From: Terriglobia bacterium
GTDB lineage: Bacteria > Acidobacteriota > Terriglobia > Terriglobales > Acidobacteriaceae
Length of the DNA stretch: 64,000 nucleotides
Reading direction: 5' to 3'
NCBI GenBank assembly: GCA_021324365.1
Contig: JAJPJE010000081.1
Coordinates: 36,691 to 100,690 of the forward strand
Of this stretch, positions 1-8,818 are shown piece by piece (position 1 is the first letter of the stretch; each line of letters starts with the position of its first letter). The notes under the pieces are model-generated. The model did not search any database. It saw only the letters and a list, made by a program, of their open reading frames with translations, and was not told the DNA's origin. The position numbers were made by a program, and so were the translations under genes.

Positions 1-2
1 CC

Positions 3-3000
3 AACATGTACAAAATCGCCGGCGAACTCACGCCGACCGTGATGCATGTTGCGGCACGCTCTCTTGCAGCGCAGGCGCTCTCGATCTTTGGCGATCACCA
101 GGACGTCATGGCTGTGCGCCAGACCGGTTGGGCGATGCTTGCCTCGAACTCCGTGCAGGAAGTCATGGATACAGCGCTCATCGCGCAGGCGGCTTCTCTC
201 GAATCGCGCATTCCGTTCGTGCACTTCTTCGATGGATTCCGGACCTCACATGAAGTCGCCAAAGTGGAACAACTCGCGGTGGAAGATCTGAAAGCGCTGA
301 TCTCCGATGAGCTGGTGCAGAAGCATCGTGCGCGTTCGCTGTCGCCGGATCGTCCCGTACTTCGCGGAACTGCGCAGAATCCCGATGTGTACTTCCAGGC
401 ACGCGAAACAGTGAATCCGTTTTACCTGGCCGTGCCGACGATCGTGCAGAATACGATGGACAAGTTCGCCAAGGTAGTCGGACGCCAGTACCGGTTGTTT
501 GATTACGTGGGCGCAGCAGATGCAGAGCGTGTCATCATCCTAATGGGATCGGGCGCAGAGGTCGCGCAAGAAGCGGTTGAGTATCTCGTCGAAAAGGGCG
601 AAAAGGTCGGACTGTTGAAAGTCCGCCTGTACCGGCCCTTCTCGGTCGAACATTTCATCCAAGCACTCCCAACTACCACAAAAGCAATCGCCGTTCTGGA
701 TCGCACCAAGGAGCCTGGGTCAACAGGCGAGCCACTTTACATGGACGTGGTGACTGCCTTAAGCGAAGCCAGCGCGAACGGCAGCTTGCCGCTGAAGGCT
801 TTCCCCAAGGTAATTGGTGGCCGCTATGGCCTGTCATCAAAAGAATTCACGCCGGCGATGGTCAAAGGCGTGTTCGACGAACTCGCCAAGAGTCGCAGCA
901 AGAACCACTTCACCGTTGGCATCGTCGATGACGTCACTCTCACCAGCATCGATTACGATCCGAATTTCTCGACCGAAGATGCGAAAACAGTTCGCGCGCT
1001 GTTTTACGGCCTGGGCGCGGATGGAACTGTCGGCGCGAACAAGAACTCGATCAAGATCATCGGCGAAGATACAGACAACTATGCCCAGGGATACTTCGTT
1101 TACGATTCAAAGAAATCAGGGTCTCTAACGACGTCGCACCTGCGCTTCGGTCCGAAGCCGATCCGCTCCAGCTACCTGATCAGCCGGGCCAGCTTCGTGG
1201 CGTGCCACCAGTTCACGTTCCTGGAGCGCATCGATGTGCTCAAGAACGCGAAGCCTGGTGCCACGTTCCTGCTGAACTCTCCCTTCGGACCGGCCGAGGT
1301 CTGGGATCATCTCCCGCGTGCCGTGCAAAAAGAAATCATCGAGAAGAAACTCAAGTTCTACGTGATCGATGGCTACGAGGTCGCCAAAAAAACGGGAATG
1401 GGTGCTCGTATCAACACAATTATGCAGACATGCTTCTTCGCCATTAGCGGCGTGTTGCCAAGAGAAGAAGCCATCGACGCAATCAAGAAGGCGATCAAGA
1501 AAACCTATGGCCGGCGTGGCGAAGCTGTGGTGCTGAAGAACTTCGCTGCAGTGGACAGCACCCTCGAGAATCTATTCGAGGTGAAAGTTCCGGCTGCGGT
1601 CTCGAGTAGCTTCGACGTGCGCCCGCCAGTACCCAGCCAGGCGCCGCCGTTCGTACAGAACGTGCTCGCGCCCATCATTCAGGGCGATGGCGATCTGCTT
1701 CCCGTCAGCAAGCTGCCGATTGATGGCACGTTCCCAACGGGCACCGCCCAGTGGGAGAAACGCAACATCGCACTCGAAATCCCCGAGTGGGACGAGCAGC
1801 TGTGCATACAGTGCGGCAAATGCGTGCTGGTATGTCCCCATGCAGTGATCCGAGCCAAGATTTACGAATCCGACAAGCTGAAGAATGCGCCGGAATCGTT
1901 CAAGTCCTCACCTGCCAGGTGGGTGAACTTCAAGAACCAGAAGTACTCGCTGCAGGTTGCGCCGGAAGATTGCACCGGATGCGCGCTCTGCATCGAGGCC
2001 TGTCCTGCAAAGAGCAAGACTGAACCAAAACATAAGGCGATCAACATGGTGCCGCAGTTGCCGATTCGCGAGCGCGAAGCGCGCAATTGGGATTTCTTCC
2101 TCGAACTGCCTGAAACGGATCGCACCGCCTTGAACATGGGCCAGATAAAGGATGTGCAGATTCTGCAGCCGCTGTTCGAATTCAGCGGAGCCTGCTCGGG
2201 TTGCGGCGAGACGCCCTACATCAAGCTGATGTCTCAGCTCTTCGGGGATCGCACGGTAGTAGCGAACGCGACCGGTTGCTCTTCTATTTATGGCGGCAAC
2301 CTGCCCACCACCCCCTACACGTTCAACAAGGATGGACGCGGCATTGCGTGGTCGAACTCACTCTTCGAAGACAACGCGGAGTTTGGACTCGGTCTACGGC
2401 TGGCCATCGACAAACAAACCGAATACGCTCGCGAACTGGTACAACGCCTCGCCGGTCAAATCGGCGATGAGCTTGCAACGCCGATTCTGAATGCCAATCA
2501 ATCGACCGAAACTGGAATCCAGGAGCAACGGAAGCGCGTAGCCGCGCTCAAGGAGAAACTGGCGGGCGCAAAGACACCCGAGGCCAAAGACCTGCTTAGC
2601 CTGGCCGACACTCTGGTCAAGAAGTCAGTCTGGATTCTGGGCGGCGACGGATGGGCCTATGACATCGGGTACGGTGGACTCGATCACGTGCTGGCTTCTG
2701 GCCGCAACGTCAACATCCTCGTCCTAGACACCGAGGTTTACTCTAATACCGGCGGCCAGATGTCGAAGTCGACACCTCGTGGCGCAGTCGCGAAATTTGC
2801 GGCGGGCGGCAAGCCGCGCCCGAAGAAGGATCTCGCGCTCATGGCGGTGAACTACGGCAATGTTTATGTCGCCAGGGTGGCGATGGGTTCGAGCGATATG
2901 CAGACGCTCAAGGCATTCACGGAAGCCGAAGCCTATGACGGACCTTCGCTCATCATCGCCTACAGCCACTGCATCGCACACGGATACGACCTGGTCCACG

Positions 3001-3341
3001 GACTCGATCAGCAGAAGCTGGCGGTTCAGTCTGGACACTGGCCGCTCTTCCGTTACAACCCGAATCTCGCTGAACAGGGAAAGAATCCTTTCGTGCTGGA
3101 TTCGAAAGCTCCGACCATTCCGCTGGAGCAATACGTCTACAACGAAACGCGCTACACGATGTTGAAGCACAGCAATCCTGAGGTCGCGAAGGAACTGCTG
3201 AAGGAAGCTCAGCACGACGTGGAGGAGCGCTGGAAAATCTACGAGAACATGGCGAGCATGTTTGCCAACGGTAATGGTGCGAAAGCAGCCCTCACCAAGG
3301 CTGAACCGGAATTGGCAGCTACGAAAGGAGCCGGAAACTAA
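3..3341 (+). CDS. nifJ: Pyruvate:ferredoxin (flavodoxin) oxidoreductase, 5'-truncated by the window
   Basis: Decarboxylates pyruvate to acetyl-CoA and reduces ferredoxin or flavodoxin in the cytoplasm. About 1111 codons are visible; the family is usually near 1170-1200, and the frame is open to the window edge, so roughly the first 80-90 residues lie outside. Two ferredoxin-type clusters are visible, CIQCGKCVLVCP near residue 600 and CTGCALCIEACP near 656. The C-terminal thiamine diphosphate domain shows CSGCGETPY near 730 and the GDGWAYDIGYGG...NTGG pattern near 880-915. It ends in TAATG overlapping the next gene, with AAAGGAG just before that start, so the two are probably translationally coupled. 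Confidence 0.97.
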   Translation, partial: NMYKIAGELTPTVMHVAARSLAAQALSIFGDHQDVMAVRQTGWAMLASNSVQEVMDTALIAQAASLESRIPFVHFFDGFRTSHEVAKVEQLAVEDLKALISDELVQKHRARSLSPDRPVLRGTAQNPDVYFQARETVNPFYLAVPTIVQNTMDKFAKVVGRQYRLFDYVGAADAERVIILMGSGAEVAQEAVEYLVEKGEKVGLLKVRLYRPFSVEHFIQALPTTTKAIAVLDRTKEPGSTGEPLYMDVVTALSEASANGSLPLKAFPKVIGGRYGLSSKEFTPAMVKGVFDELAKSRSKNHFTVGIVDDVTLTSIDYDPNFSTEDAKTVRALFYGLGADGTVGANKNSIKIIGEDTDNYAQGYFVYDSKKSGSLTTSHLRFGPKPIRSSYLISRASFVACHQFTFLERIDVLKNAKPGATFLLNSPFGPAEVWDHLPRAVQKEIIEKKLKFYVIDGYEVAKKTGMGARINTIMQTCFFAISGVLPREEAIDAIKKAIKKTYGRRGEAVVLKNFAAVDSTLENLFEVKVPAAVSSSFDVRPPVPSQAPPFVQNVLAPIIQGDGDLLPVSKLPIDGTFPTGTAQWEKRNIALEIPEWDEQLCIQCGKCVLVCPHAVIRAKIYESDKLKNAPESFKSSPARWVNFKNQKYSLQVAPEDCTGCALCIEACPAKSKTEPKHKAINMVPQLPIREREARNWDFFLELPETDRTALNMGQIKDVQILQPLFEFSGACSGCGETPYIKLMSQLFGDRTVVANATGCSSIYGGNLPTTPYTFNKDGRGIAWSNSLFEDNAEFGLGLRLAIDKQTEYARELVQRLAGQIGDELATPILNANQSTETGIQEQRKRVAALKEKLAGAKTPEAKDLLSLADTLVKKSVWILGGDGWAYDIGYGGLDHVLASGRNVNILVLDTEVYSNTGGQMSKSTPRGAVAKFAAGGKPRPKKDLALMAVNYGNVYVARVAMGSSDMQTLKAFTEAEAYDGPSLIIAYSHCIAHGYDLVHGLDQQKLAVQSGHWPLFRYNPNLAEQGKNPFVLDSKAPTIPLEQYVYNETRYTMLKHSNPEVAKELLKEAQHDVEERWKIYENMASMFANGNGAKAALTKAEPELAATKGAGN

Positions 3342-4363
3342 TGGATCTCACAACCAGATATCTTGGACTGAAACTGAAAACTCCTCTCGTGGCGTCGTCC
3401 TCGCCGCTGTGCAAGGAGATCTCCTCGATTCGCGAACTGGAAGATGGTGGCGCGTCGGCCATCGTTCTCCATTCGCTGTTTGAGGAGCAGATCAACCTCG
3501 AAAGCAATGAGCTCGACTATTTCCTATCCGTCGGGTCGGACGTTTCCGCCGAAGCTCTGGAAATGTTCCCCGACATGACGGGCTACAACGTCGGGCCGGA
3601 CGATTATCTCGAGCACATCCGGAAGGCGAAGGCCGCGACGAAGGTGCCGATCATCGCCAGCCTCAATGGCATTTCCAGTGGCGGCTGGATTCGCTTTGCG
3701 AAAGAAATTCAGCAGGCCGGCGCGGATGCCCTGGAACTGAACATCTATTACCTGCCGACTGACAAGGACCTCACCAGTGCAACTGTCGAGAAAGCGCATC
3801 GTGAACTGGTGCTGGCAATCAAGGACAGTGTTCGTATTCCGATCGCGGTAAAACTTGCACCGTACTTCAGCTCCATCCCGAATATGGCGAAGCAACTCGA
3901 CGAAGTGGGAGCCGATGCACTGGTTCTGTTCAACCGCTTCTATCAGCCGGATTTCGATCTGGAACGACTGGAAGTGGTTCCCTCGCTTGTGCTCAGCCGG
4001 TCAAATGAAGTCAAATTACGCCTGCACTGGACGTCCATTTTGTACGACCAGATTAAGGCGGACCTGGCGATCACCGGGGGAGTCCACACCGCAGAAGACG
4101 TAGTGAAGTGCATGATGGCAGGCGCCAAGGTCGCAATGATGACATCTGCAATCCTGGAGTATGGACCACACTACTTCAATGTGGTCCGGAAGAACCTTGA
4201 GTTGTGGATGGAGGAGCACGAATACGAATCGGTAAAGCAGATGCAGGGGAGCATGAGCATGCAGAAAGTCAGCAATCCTTCGGCATTCCAGCGCGCCAAC
4301 TACATGAAGGTGCTCAGCTCTTACACACTGGCACCTGGACCGACGCTAACTCGAACTCGTTAA
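3341..4363 (+). CDS. Dihydroorotate dehydrogenase-like flavoprotein
   Basis: A 340-residue DHOD-family TIM-barrel protein. It begins MDLTTRYLGLKLKTPLV and contains the family-like stretches IASLNG, ALELNIYYLP, VKLAPYFS and AITGGVHTAEDVVKCMMAGA (FMN phosphate site). The true pyrD role is doubtful: this branch is usually annotated only as DHOD-like and I recall it next to PFOR genes in several phyla. The start codon overlaps the PFOR stop by one base and carries a good AAAGGAG. A role with PFOR, for example in electron transfer or a linked oxidation, is inference. A strong terminator follows. Confidence 0.9.
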   Translation: MDLTTRYLGLKLKTPLVASSSPLCKEISSIRELEDGGASAIVLHSLFEEQINLESNELDYFLSVGSDVSAEALEMFPDMTGYNVGPDDYLEHIRKAKAATKVPIIASLNGISSGGWIRFAKEIQQAGADALELNIYYLPTDKDLTSATVEKAHRELVLAIKDSVRIPIAVKLAPYFSSIPNMAKQLDEVGADALVLFNRFYQPDFDLERLEVVPSLVLSRSNEVKLRLHWTSILYDQIKADLAITGGVHTAEDVVKCMMAGAKVAMMTSAILEYGPHYFNVVRKNLELWMEEHEYESVKQMQGSMSMQKVSNPSAFQRANYMKVLSSYTLAPGPTLTRTR

Positions 4364-4385
4364 TTTTATTGCCGTACCCTCCCGT

Positions 4386-4418
4386 GCCGGGGCCTAGTGC
4401 CCCGGCTTTTTGTTTTTT
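4386..4418 (+). terminator. Rho-independent terminator after nifJ/DHOD-like genes
   Basis: Perfect 7-bp stem GCCGGGG (4386-4392) / CCCCGGC (4400-4406) followed by TTTTTGTTTTTT. It lies 23 bases after the stop of the DHOD-like gene. Confidence 0.9.
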
Positions 4419-4501
4419 GATCTGAAAACGATTTGCAATTCATGCTTCGCGTTTCGTTCTAAGATGACGAAGCAAAATCAAGCGGACGAAAGGTGTCATC
4501 C

Positions 4502-5212
4502 ATGATGAAGTGCATGGCTGTCGGCGTTTTATTGCTGGCGCTAGGTGTTGCCGTATTCGGGCAGCAGGCTCCCGTGCTGAACAGCGTCACCGCCGGCGCT
4601 GACGGCAAATATGAGGCTGCACCAGATACGGCCTTGCTGCAGTTCAACATTGCGGCGCAGGAAACGACCTCCCAGGCCGCGTACGAGCGCGCGTCGCGCG
4701 CGGCGGAGCAGATCCGTGAATTGATGCGCAAAAATTCAATTGATCCTGCATCGGCGCAGATCGGACGTTACTCGATTTCCCCGGTGTTCGATTACAAGTC
4801 CCCCAAGCGCAAGCTGATCGGATATGCCGTGAATACAGGTGTCACCCTCAAGCTGAAGGATTTCAGCAAGATTGCTGCAATTGAACAGCAACTAACCGAT
4901 CTCGATATCACCGCCAACCAGTCAATCGGCTACACACTCGACAACATGGAAGCCGCAAAGGCAAAGGCGGTCGAAGACGCATATCGCAAAGCTCGCGCTA
5001 CGGCGCAAGTGGTCGCATCGGCTTCAGGACGGAGTCTGGGCGAACTGATACACGCGTCGGTAGACAGCTTCGAACCCGGGATACGGCCGCTAACGATGCA
5101 GGCACGCGCATATTCCGCAGCAGCGGAAAACGTGGTTCCTCCGACTGAGCAATTCACTCCGCAAACTGTCACGGTTACGGCGCACGTCAATGCCATTTTT
5201 GCGTTGAAGTAG
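4502..5212 (+). CDS. SIMPL-domain (DUF541) secreted protein
   Basis: A 236-residue protein with an N-terminal signal peptide (hydrophobic run ending at about VFGQQAP) followed by a SIMPL/DUF541 domain of the YggE type. The pattern is typical: a beta strand with ALLQFNIAAQETTSQAAYERAS, then GYAVNTGVTLKLKDFSK, and the helical AAKAKAVEDAYRKARATAQ segment. The chosen ATG has GAAAGG 8 bases upstream; an in-frame GTG 9 bases earlier is less likely. Family members are periplasmic or membrane-associated with poorly defined stress roles. The gene appears monocistronic. Confidence 0.88.
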   Translation: MMKCMAVGVLLLALGVAVFGQQAPVLNSVTAGADGKYEAAPDTALLQFNIAAQETTSQAAYERASRAAEQIRELMRKNSIDPASAQIGRYSISPVFDYKSPKRKLIGYAVNTGVTLKLKDFSKIAAIEQQLTDLDITANQSIGYTLDNMEAAKAKAVEDAYRKARATAQVVASASGRSLGELIHASVDSFEPGIRPLTMQARAYSAAAENVVPPTEQFTPQTVTVTAHVNAIFALK

Positions 5213-5408
5213 ATGAAGCGTCGGGCGAGGGGAGCAGCGCACTCAAATCGCTAACCACAAGATGCGCGCGGCTCTAATTCACGAGTACGCCTTGATTGCA
5301 ATTCAGCCTAAAACAGCCGGCGCACATCAAATCCAATGACGGTGGCTCACTTTAGCGTAGCGAGAAAACGGCATTTCAGGATATTCTTCTTTCACTTAAT
5401 TCACTGCG

Positions 5409-5762
5409 ATGAGCGCCGGTCAGAAACGGGTTATTTGCATTTCTTGGGATCGCTTCCTGTCCGAGAGCCGGGAGCTCCTACTTAAGCATGCGGGCTATGA
5501 GGTTCTTTCGGCAGCTTACGAAAATGGAGCGCGGAGAGCGTGCAAACAGGACGCTGACCTGTTGATCCTAGGGCATTCCGTTCCGCAAGAAGAGAAGCGT
5601 TGGATTATCGAGTGCTTTCGGCAACACAGCAATGCTCCGGTACTGTCGCTGTTGGCGCCATGGCAACAGAAGCTGCCTGAGGCCACTTACGGCGTACACA
5701 GCAACCCGGAAGACTTTCTTCGTACCGTCAACCAAGTTCTTCGTGGAGAACTTCGAAATTAG
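5409..5762 (+). CDS. Stand-alone degenerate receiver-like protein
   Basis: A 117-residue protein with the alpha/beta pattern of a CheY-like receiver: strand RVICISWDRFLSESRELL, then YEVLSAAYENGA, then DADLLILGHSVP, then APVLSLL and a C-terminal helix. The segment where the phospho-acceptor Asp should sit reads LLILGHSVP, with Gly in place of Asp, and the acidic pair and Lys are not evident. It is therefore probably not phosphorylated conventionally. No output domain is present. No good ribosome binding site is seen before the ATG. Function unknown. Confidence 0.6.
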   Translation: MSAGQKRVICISWDRFLSESRELLLKHAGYEVLSAAYENGARRACKQDADLLILGHSVPQEEKRWIIECFRQHSNAPVLSLLAPWQQKLPEATYGVHSNPEDFLRTVNQVLRGELRN

Positions 5763-5848
5763 GAACAGGCTGGATCCTCGCAGGTGATGTTGGGCATCCC
5801 AGCTCGCGGCCCTTGCCTTCGCTTCCCCCATGGGGGTACCCCTCTAAG

Positions 5849-5935
5849 AAAACACAGGACTTAGTCAAGGGATCAGATGCTCCGTCATTGAAAACAAAGG
5901 CAAAGTCCCGTGCGTCCCGCAAAACAAAGGACTTA
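5849..5935. repeat. Degenerate tandem AAAACAAAGG-type repeats
   Basis: Three related units, AAAACACAGGACTTA at 5849-5863, AAAACAAAGGCAAAGTC at 5891-5907 and AAAACAAAGGACTTA at 5921-5935, lie in the gap between two convergent genes just after a CCCATGGGGGTACCCC motif. They look like remnants of a short dispersed repeat. Confidence 0.55.
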
Positions 5936-5992
5936 ATAATCGGCAGCGAACGAAGGTTTTGGGGCTTGACAAATAATTTGCCCAGAATCGCC

Positions 5993-6373
5993 TTACGCAG
6001 CTTCGTCGATGATCGCTTTGATTTCGCGCTCGACTTCCCCGGCAATACCTTCTACACCACTAATCCCGGTCGCACTCATCAGGTCGGTCGGATTCACTGT
6101 CGCGATCCGGCAGCCGTGCCCTTCCGAGAACACGGAAATGCGGCAGGGGAGGACGCTTGAGATCGCCATTTGATTCTGCAGAGCCGAGCTTGCGGCCTGC
6201 GGATTACACACGTCGTAAACGCGACATTCTTTGCCCAAAGTGATTCCCTTTCCTGCCAGCGTTTGCGCCAGATCGTGCATATGCAGCACGCCGAACTTAT
6301 GCCGCGCCGCCGCTTCCCGTAAACGCGTATCCACTTCCTGCAACGAGCGTTCCGAACCTTTGCTGTAAATCAT
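5993..6373 (-). CDS. DUF302 family protein
   Basis: A 126-residue cytoplasmic protein of the DUF302 family. Family-typical parts are the VDTRLREAAARHKFGVLHMHDLAQTLAGKG start and the central GKECRVYDVCNPQAASSAL segment, followed by LPCRISVFSEGHGCRIATVNP. No signal peptide or membrane span is seen. The ATG has a GAGG about 10 bases upstream. DUF302 proteins form small dimers of unknown function, often near redox or stress genes. It is convergent with the degenerate receiver gene. Confidence 0.85.
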   Translation of the reverse strand: MIYSKGSERSLQEVDTRLREAAARHKFGVLHMHDLAQTLAGKGITLGKECRVYDVCNPQAASSALQNQMAISSVLPCRISVFSEGHGCRIATVNPTDLMSATGISGVEGIAGEVEREIKAIIDEAA

Positions 6374-6445
6374 TGGTCAAGCCTCATCTGCAAAGTATAT
6401 GAGATGAAATGCGATCGGTTTCTGCATCATTACAGGATCAGGTGC

Positions 6446-6586
6446 AACTGGTTTCATAAACGAACTGCACGGAAGAAGGAGCGAGCCTCAGGGGGCTAAA
6501 GCCCCACGATAAGCCTCGTTACGGTGCGGCTGAAGCCGCGCCCCTACAAAACAAGTGCGTAAAAGCCGACGGGACGCCGGCGCTAC
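6446..6586 (+). repeat. Dispersed palindromic intergenic element, copy 1
   Basis: This 346-base gene-poor stretch holds AACTGGTTTCATAAA (6446-6460), the palindrome GGGGCTAAAGCCCC (6492-6505), the palindrome GCGGCTGAAGCCGC (6526-6539) followed by GCCCCTACAAA, and AGCCGACGGGACGCCGGCGCT further right. The same modules recur at 9675-9757 with the 15-base flank inverted. It resembles REP-like intergenic repeats of Acidobacteriota. Confidence 0.75.
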
Positions 6587-6719
6587 ATCGCGGAAATGTC
6601 ATGCGCCGCGGCACTCCCGTTGTAACGATTTTGATGGCTGCGCATCTCTTCTTAGTGCGACAGGCTCGACGCCCCGGTTAGAATTCGCTCCGGCGCTGTT
6701 CACGATCAGGAGTTTTGAT

Positions 6720-6809
6720 TTGCGAGAGTTCTTGCTGCTGTTATTGTTCGTGGTCGTATGGGTGGTTCTTACCCGCTGGGTTCTGCCCAAGATGGGTGTA
6801 CCCACCTGA
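6720..6809 (+). CDS. 29-residue single-span membrane peptide
   Basis: A short frame starting with TTG at 6720, with AGGAG (6708-6712) 7 bases upstream. It encodes LREFLLLLLFVVVWVVLTRWVLPKMGVPT, given here in halves: a hydrophobic N-terminal span of about 16 residues followed by TRWVLPKMGVPT. The excellent ribosome binding site and clean membrane span support a real gene, although it is very short. I recall similar small membrane peptides ending in LP-x-x-GVPT-type tails but cannot name a family. No function is proposed. Confidence 0.5.
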   Translation: MREFLLLLLFVVVWVVLTRWVLPKMGVPT

Positions 6810-6946
6810 CAGAGTGTCCTCAACAGCCGCGGGCCGGCCGATCAGAACCAGAATTGCTCATTGAAGAAGTAAGCCTATTAAGACTGTCTGTCGCTGCCGA
6901 CGACCTGTGCTCTTGGTGCGCTTTCAGATTTACTCAATCGCTCGAT

Positions 6947-6976
6947 AAAAACGGCCCAGGATCGTCATCCCGGGCC
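6947..6976 (-). terminator. Terminator of the DUF5668-like membrane protein gene
   Basis: On the minus strand GGCCCGGGAT and ATCCTGGGCC (6976-6967 and 6962-6953) form a 10-bp stem with one G-U pair and a 4-base loop, followed by GTTTTTATC. It lies 22 bases after the stop of the upstream minus-strand gene. Confidence 0.8.
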
Positions 6977-6998
6977 AAAGGCAACAATCGCTTCGCAA

Positions 6999-7577
6999 CT
7001 ACTCGGAACTTCGCTTCCAGGGGATGCGGCACACCAGCAGAATCGCGCCAATCACAATCAGGATGACCGGCCAGAAGCGGTCGAAATCGGGCTGCCAAAC
7101 GGAAAGTGTGCGCAGAAGGAAGAGACCTCCAACCGCAATCAGTATGACGGCGCCTGCGGGGAATGTCCGTTTGGGATCGGCGACAACCATTCCGGCGCGA
7201 ACATGCGTTTCACCGAATAAACTTGCCAGTCCGAACGGGTCAGGTACGGGCAGACCGTACTGGCGTGCCTCGGCGGTCTTGTAAGCGTCCGCGACCATGT
7301 AGAGGACTGAGAAGGCAATCAGCAGTCCGCCGAATAGCCCGTAGCCTGAGGCTGCCATCCAAATGAAGCTGGCGAACGCCAGCAGGTGAATCAGCGCCTT
7401 TGTGAATTGGGCGTTGTAAAGCGCTCCTGCACCAGGAATGAAGCCCAATAACGCCGCAACCGTGGGGCTTGGCATTCGTGGCGGATACATCGGCATCAAT
7501 TGCGGAGCCGCAGGCGGGTTCGCCTGAGGAACTTGAGGATAGGAACCGTACTGTCCGTTATGGAGTTCGCCTGTCAT
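6999..7577 (-). CDS. Multi-span membrane protein with LiaI/LiaF-like (DUF5668) C-terminus
   Basis: A 192-residue protein. The first 45 residues are rich in Pro, Gln and Tyr and likely disordered. A central membrane region (about 50-120) contains LLGFIPGAGALYNAQF, reminiscent of TM2-type proteins. The C-terminus has two further spans, AGAVILIAVGGLFLL and FWPVILIVIGAILL, the latter typical of LiaI/LiaF-like DUF5668. The chosen ATG has AGGTGGA 6 bases upstream; an upstream in-frame start lacks a site. A strong terminator follows. Its role is unknown, possibly envelope stress sensing. Confidence 0.8.
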   Translation of the reverse strand: MTGELHNGQYGSYPQVPQANPPAAPQLMPMYPPRMPSPTVAALLGFIPGAGALYNAQFTKALIHLLAFASFIWMAASGYGLFGGLLIAFSVLYMVADAYKTAEARQYGLPVPDPFGLASLFGETHVRAGMVVADPKRTFPAGAVILIAVGGLFLLRTLSVWQPDFDRFWPVILIVIGAILLVCRIPWKRSSE

Positions 7578-7664
7578 TGTCGTCCACCTGCTGATACATA
7601 CGAACGATAGGCCGAAGCGGTTCCCTTCACGACGGGGTCTAGTTGGGGTCAAATCGGGAAAGTC

Positions 7665-8021
7665 TTAGGATTCAGCGCTTGGGGCCGGTATGCCCGGCAT
7701 GGGACGGATCTCCACCGTAACCGGGTTCGAGCATGCTTGAGGAATCCTGGCCGCCCAATCGAGGGCGTCGTCCAGGTTCTTGCAGTCGAAAATATAGTAT
7801 CCGGCAAGCTGTTCCTTCGATTCGATGAACGGGCCGTCGGAAATGAGCGTCTTGCCATTCTCGACGCGCAAGGTCGTGCTGCATGATGGAGGCGACAGTG
7901 GTTCGGCGGCCACGAAGACGCCTTCTCGGGTAGCTTCTTCGATCAGCGCACGGTGCGGTTGAAAATTGCGCTTGGAAGTGTCCGGCTGCCTTTCGGCATA
8001 AATCAGCATTAGATAGCGCAT
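7665..8021 (-). CDS. YCII-related (DGPF) domain protein
   Basis: A 118-residue YciI-like protein. It starts MRYLMLIYAE and holds the family motif GKTLISDGPFIESKEQLAGYYI near the middle, followed by a helix with LDDALDWAARIP and a final strand VTVEIRPM. Such proteins form dimeric ferredoxin-like folds, and in many genomes precede ECF sigma factors; no sigma gene is adjacent here. It is on the same strand as the DinB-like gene, with a hairpin between them. Confidence 0.88.
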   Translation of the reverse strand: MRYLMLIYAERQPDTSKRNFQPHRALIEEATREGVFVAAEPLSPPSCSTTLRVENGKTLISDGPFIESKEQLAGYYIFDCKNLDDALDWAARIPQACSNPVTVEIRPMPGIPAPSAES

Positions 8022-8065
8022 GCGGTTCCTTTGAATGATGCCATGAAACTTGCATCGACAGTGAT

Positions 8066-8101
8066 CCCACCCTTGAGAGGCACATCGGCCCTAAGGGTGG
8101 G
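8066..8101 (-). terminator. Hairpin between DinB-like and YCII genes
   Basis: A perfect 9-bp stem CCCACCCTT (8066-8074) / AAGGGTGGG (8093-8101) with an 18-base loop. It lacks a clear U-tract on either strand, so it may be a weak terminator or RNA stabiliser. Confidence 0.4.
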
Positions 8102-8116
8102 GTCATCGCGCCCGAA

Positions 8117-8683
8117 TCACGCGGGGTATTTGGGATCTGCTTTCACTTCTTCGATCTGGCGCACGTGGCGCTCATCGTGGCCGGCTAGAGTAAGCGCCCA
8201 CTGGTAGCCATCTGACAGCGTATGTTCTCCGTTGGTGACGACTCGAAGCGGAGGGGACTCGAGCACATGATCTCGGAGATCGGGGGTCGATTCGAGGTAA
8301 TCGCTCAGCCGTTCATAGCTATGGAAAATGCGTTCGAGGGACTCGGACGGGCTGAGCACGCCTGTCGGTGCGATGAAGTCGGGAGCCTTGGCAGTGATGG
8401 AACGATCGGGAATTTTCTGCATGACCACGGCGTCGACCTGCTGGCTGTTGAAGGCATCTGGTCGAGTACGGCCATTGGGAAGCTCTTGCCGGATGCGAGC
8501 GAAGACCCGTTCGTGAACGATCGCCAGATGCTCCAGAATCTCCTGGATCGACCAGCGATCCGGGGCAGGTTTGAAGCGCCATTGAGCCTCGCTGAGGCCG
8601 GTTGTCGCGTCGACGAGGCGGCCGCGAGTGAACGCAAAGTATTGATGGGCTTGGGCGAGTTCGGTCGATTCGAGGGTGATCAT
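8117..8683 (-). CDS. DinB-family four-helix protein
   Basis: A 188-residue DinB/YfiT-like putative metalloenzyme. The start MITLESTELAQAHQYF has a strong AAGGAGAG 4 bases upstream, so the longer in-frame extension is rejected. Expected metal ligands are visible: His in SIQEILEHLAIVHE and the HDERHVRQI segment near the C-terminus. The middle WRFKPAPDRWSI is characteristic of the DinB_2 group. Family members include thiol-dependent S-transferases and damage-induced proteins of unknown activity; no substrate can be inferred here. Confidence 0.88.
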   Translation of the reverse strand: MITLESTELAQAHQYFAFTRGRLVDATTGLSEAQWRFKPAPDRWSIQEILEHLAIVHERVFARIRQELPNGRTRPDAFNSQQVDAVVMQKIPDRSITAKAPDFIAPTGVLSPSESLERIFHSYERLSDYLESTPDLRDHVLESPPLRVVTNGEHTLSDGYQWALTLAGHDERHVRQIEEVKADPKYPA

Positions 8684-8818
8684 GTTTCTCTCCTTCGCGA
8701 CAACGACGCACGACCGGGCTGAAATCGACATTCGCCGGACGAGATTTTGCTTATCCCAAGTCACTGGTACTGAAGTACCGATGTGGTTAGGGGCTCCACC
8801 GGGTTATCCTTTCGGGTG

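Noticed and set aside
6807..6830. Possible selenocysteine read-through (TGA) of the 29-residue peptide
   Set aside because: No SECIS-like hairpin was found right after the TGA, and the downstream frame has no Cys-rich or conserved extension.
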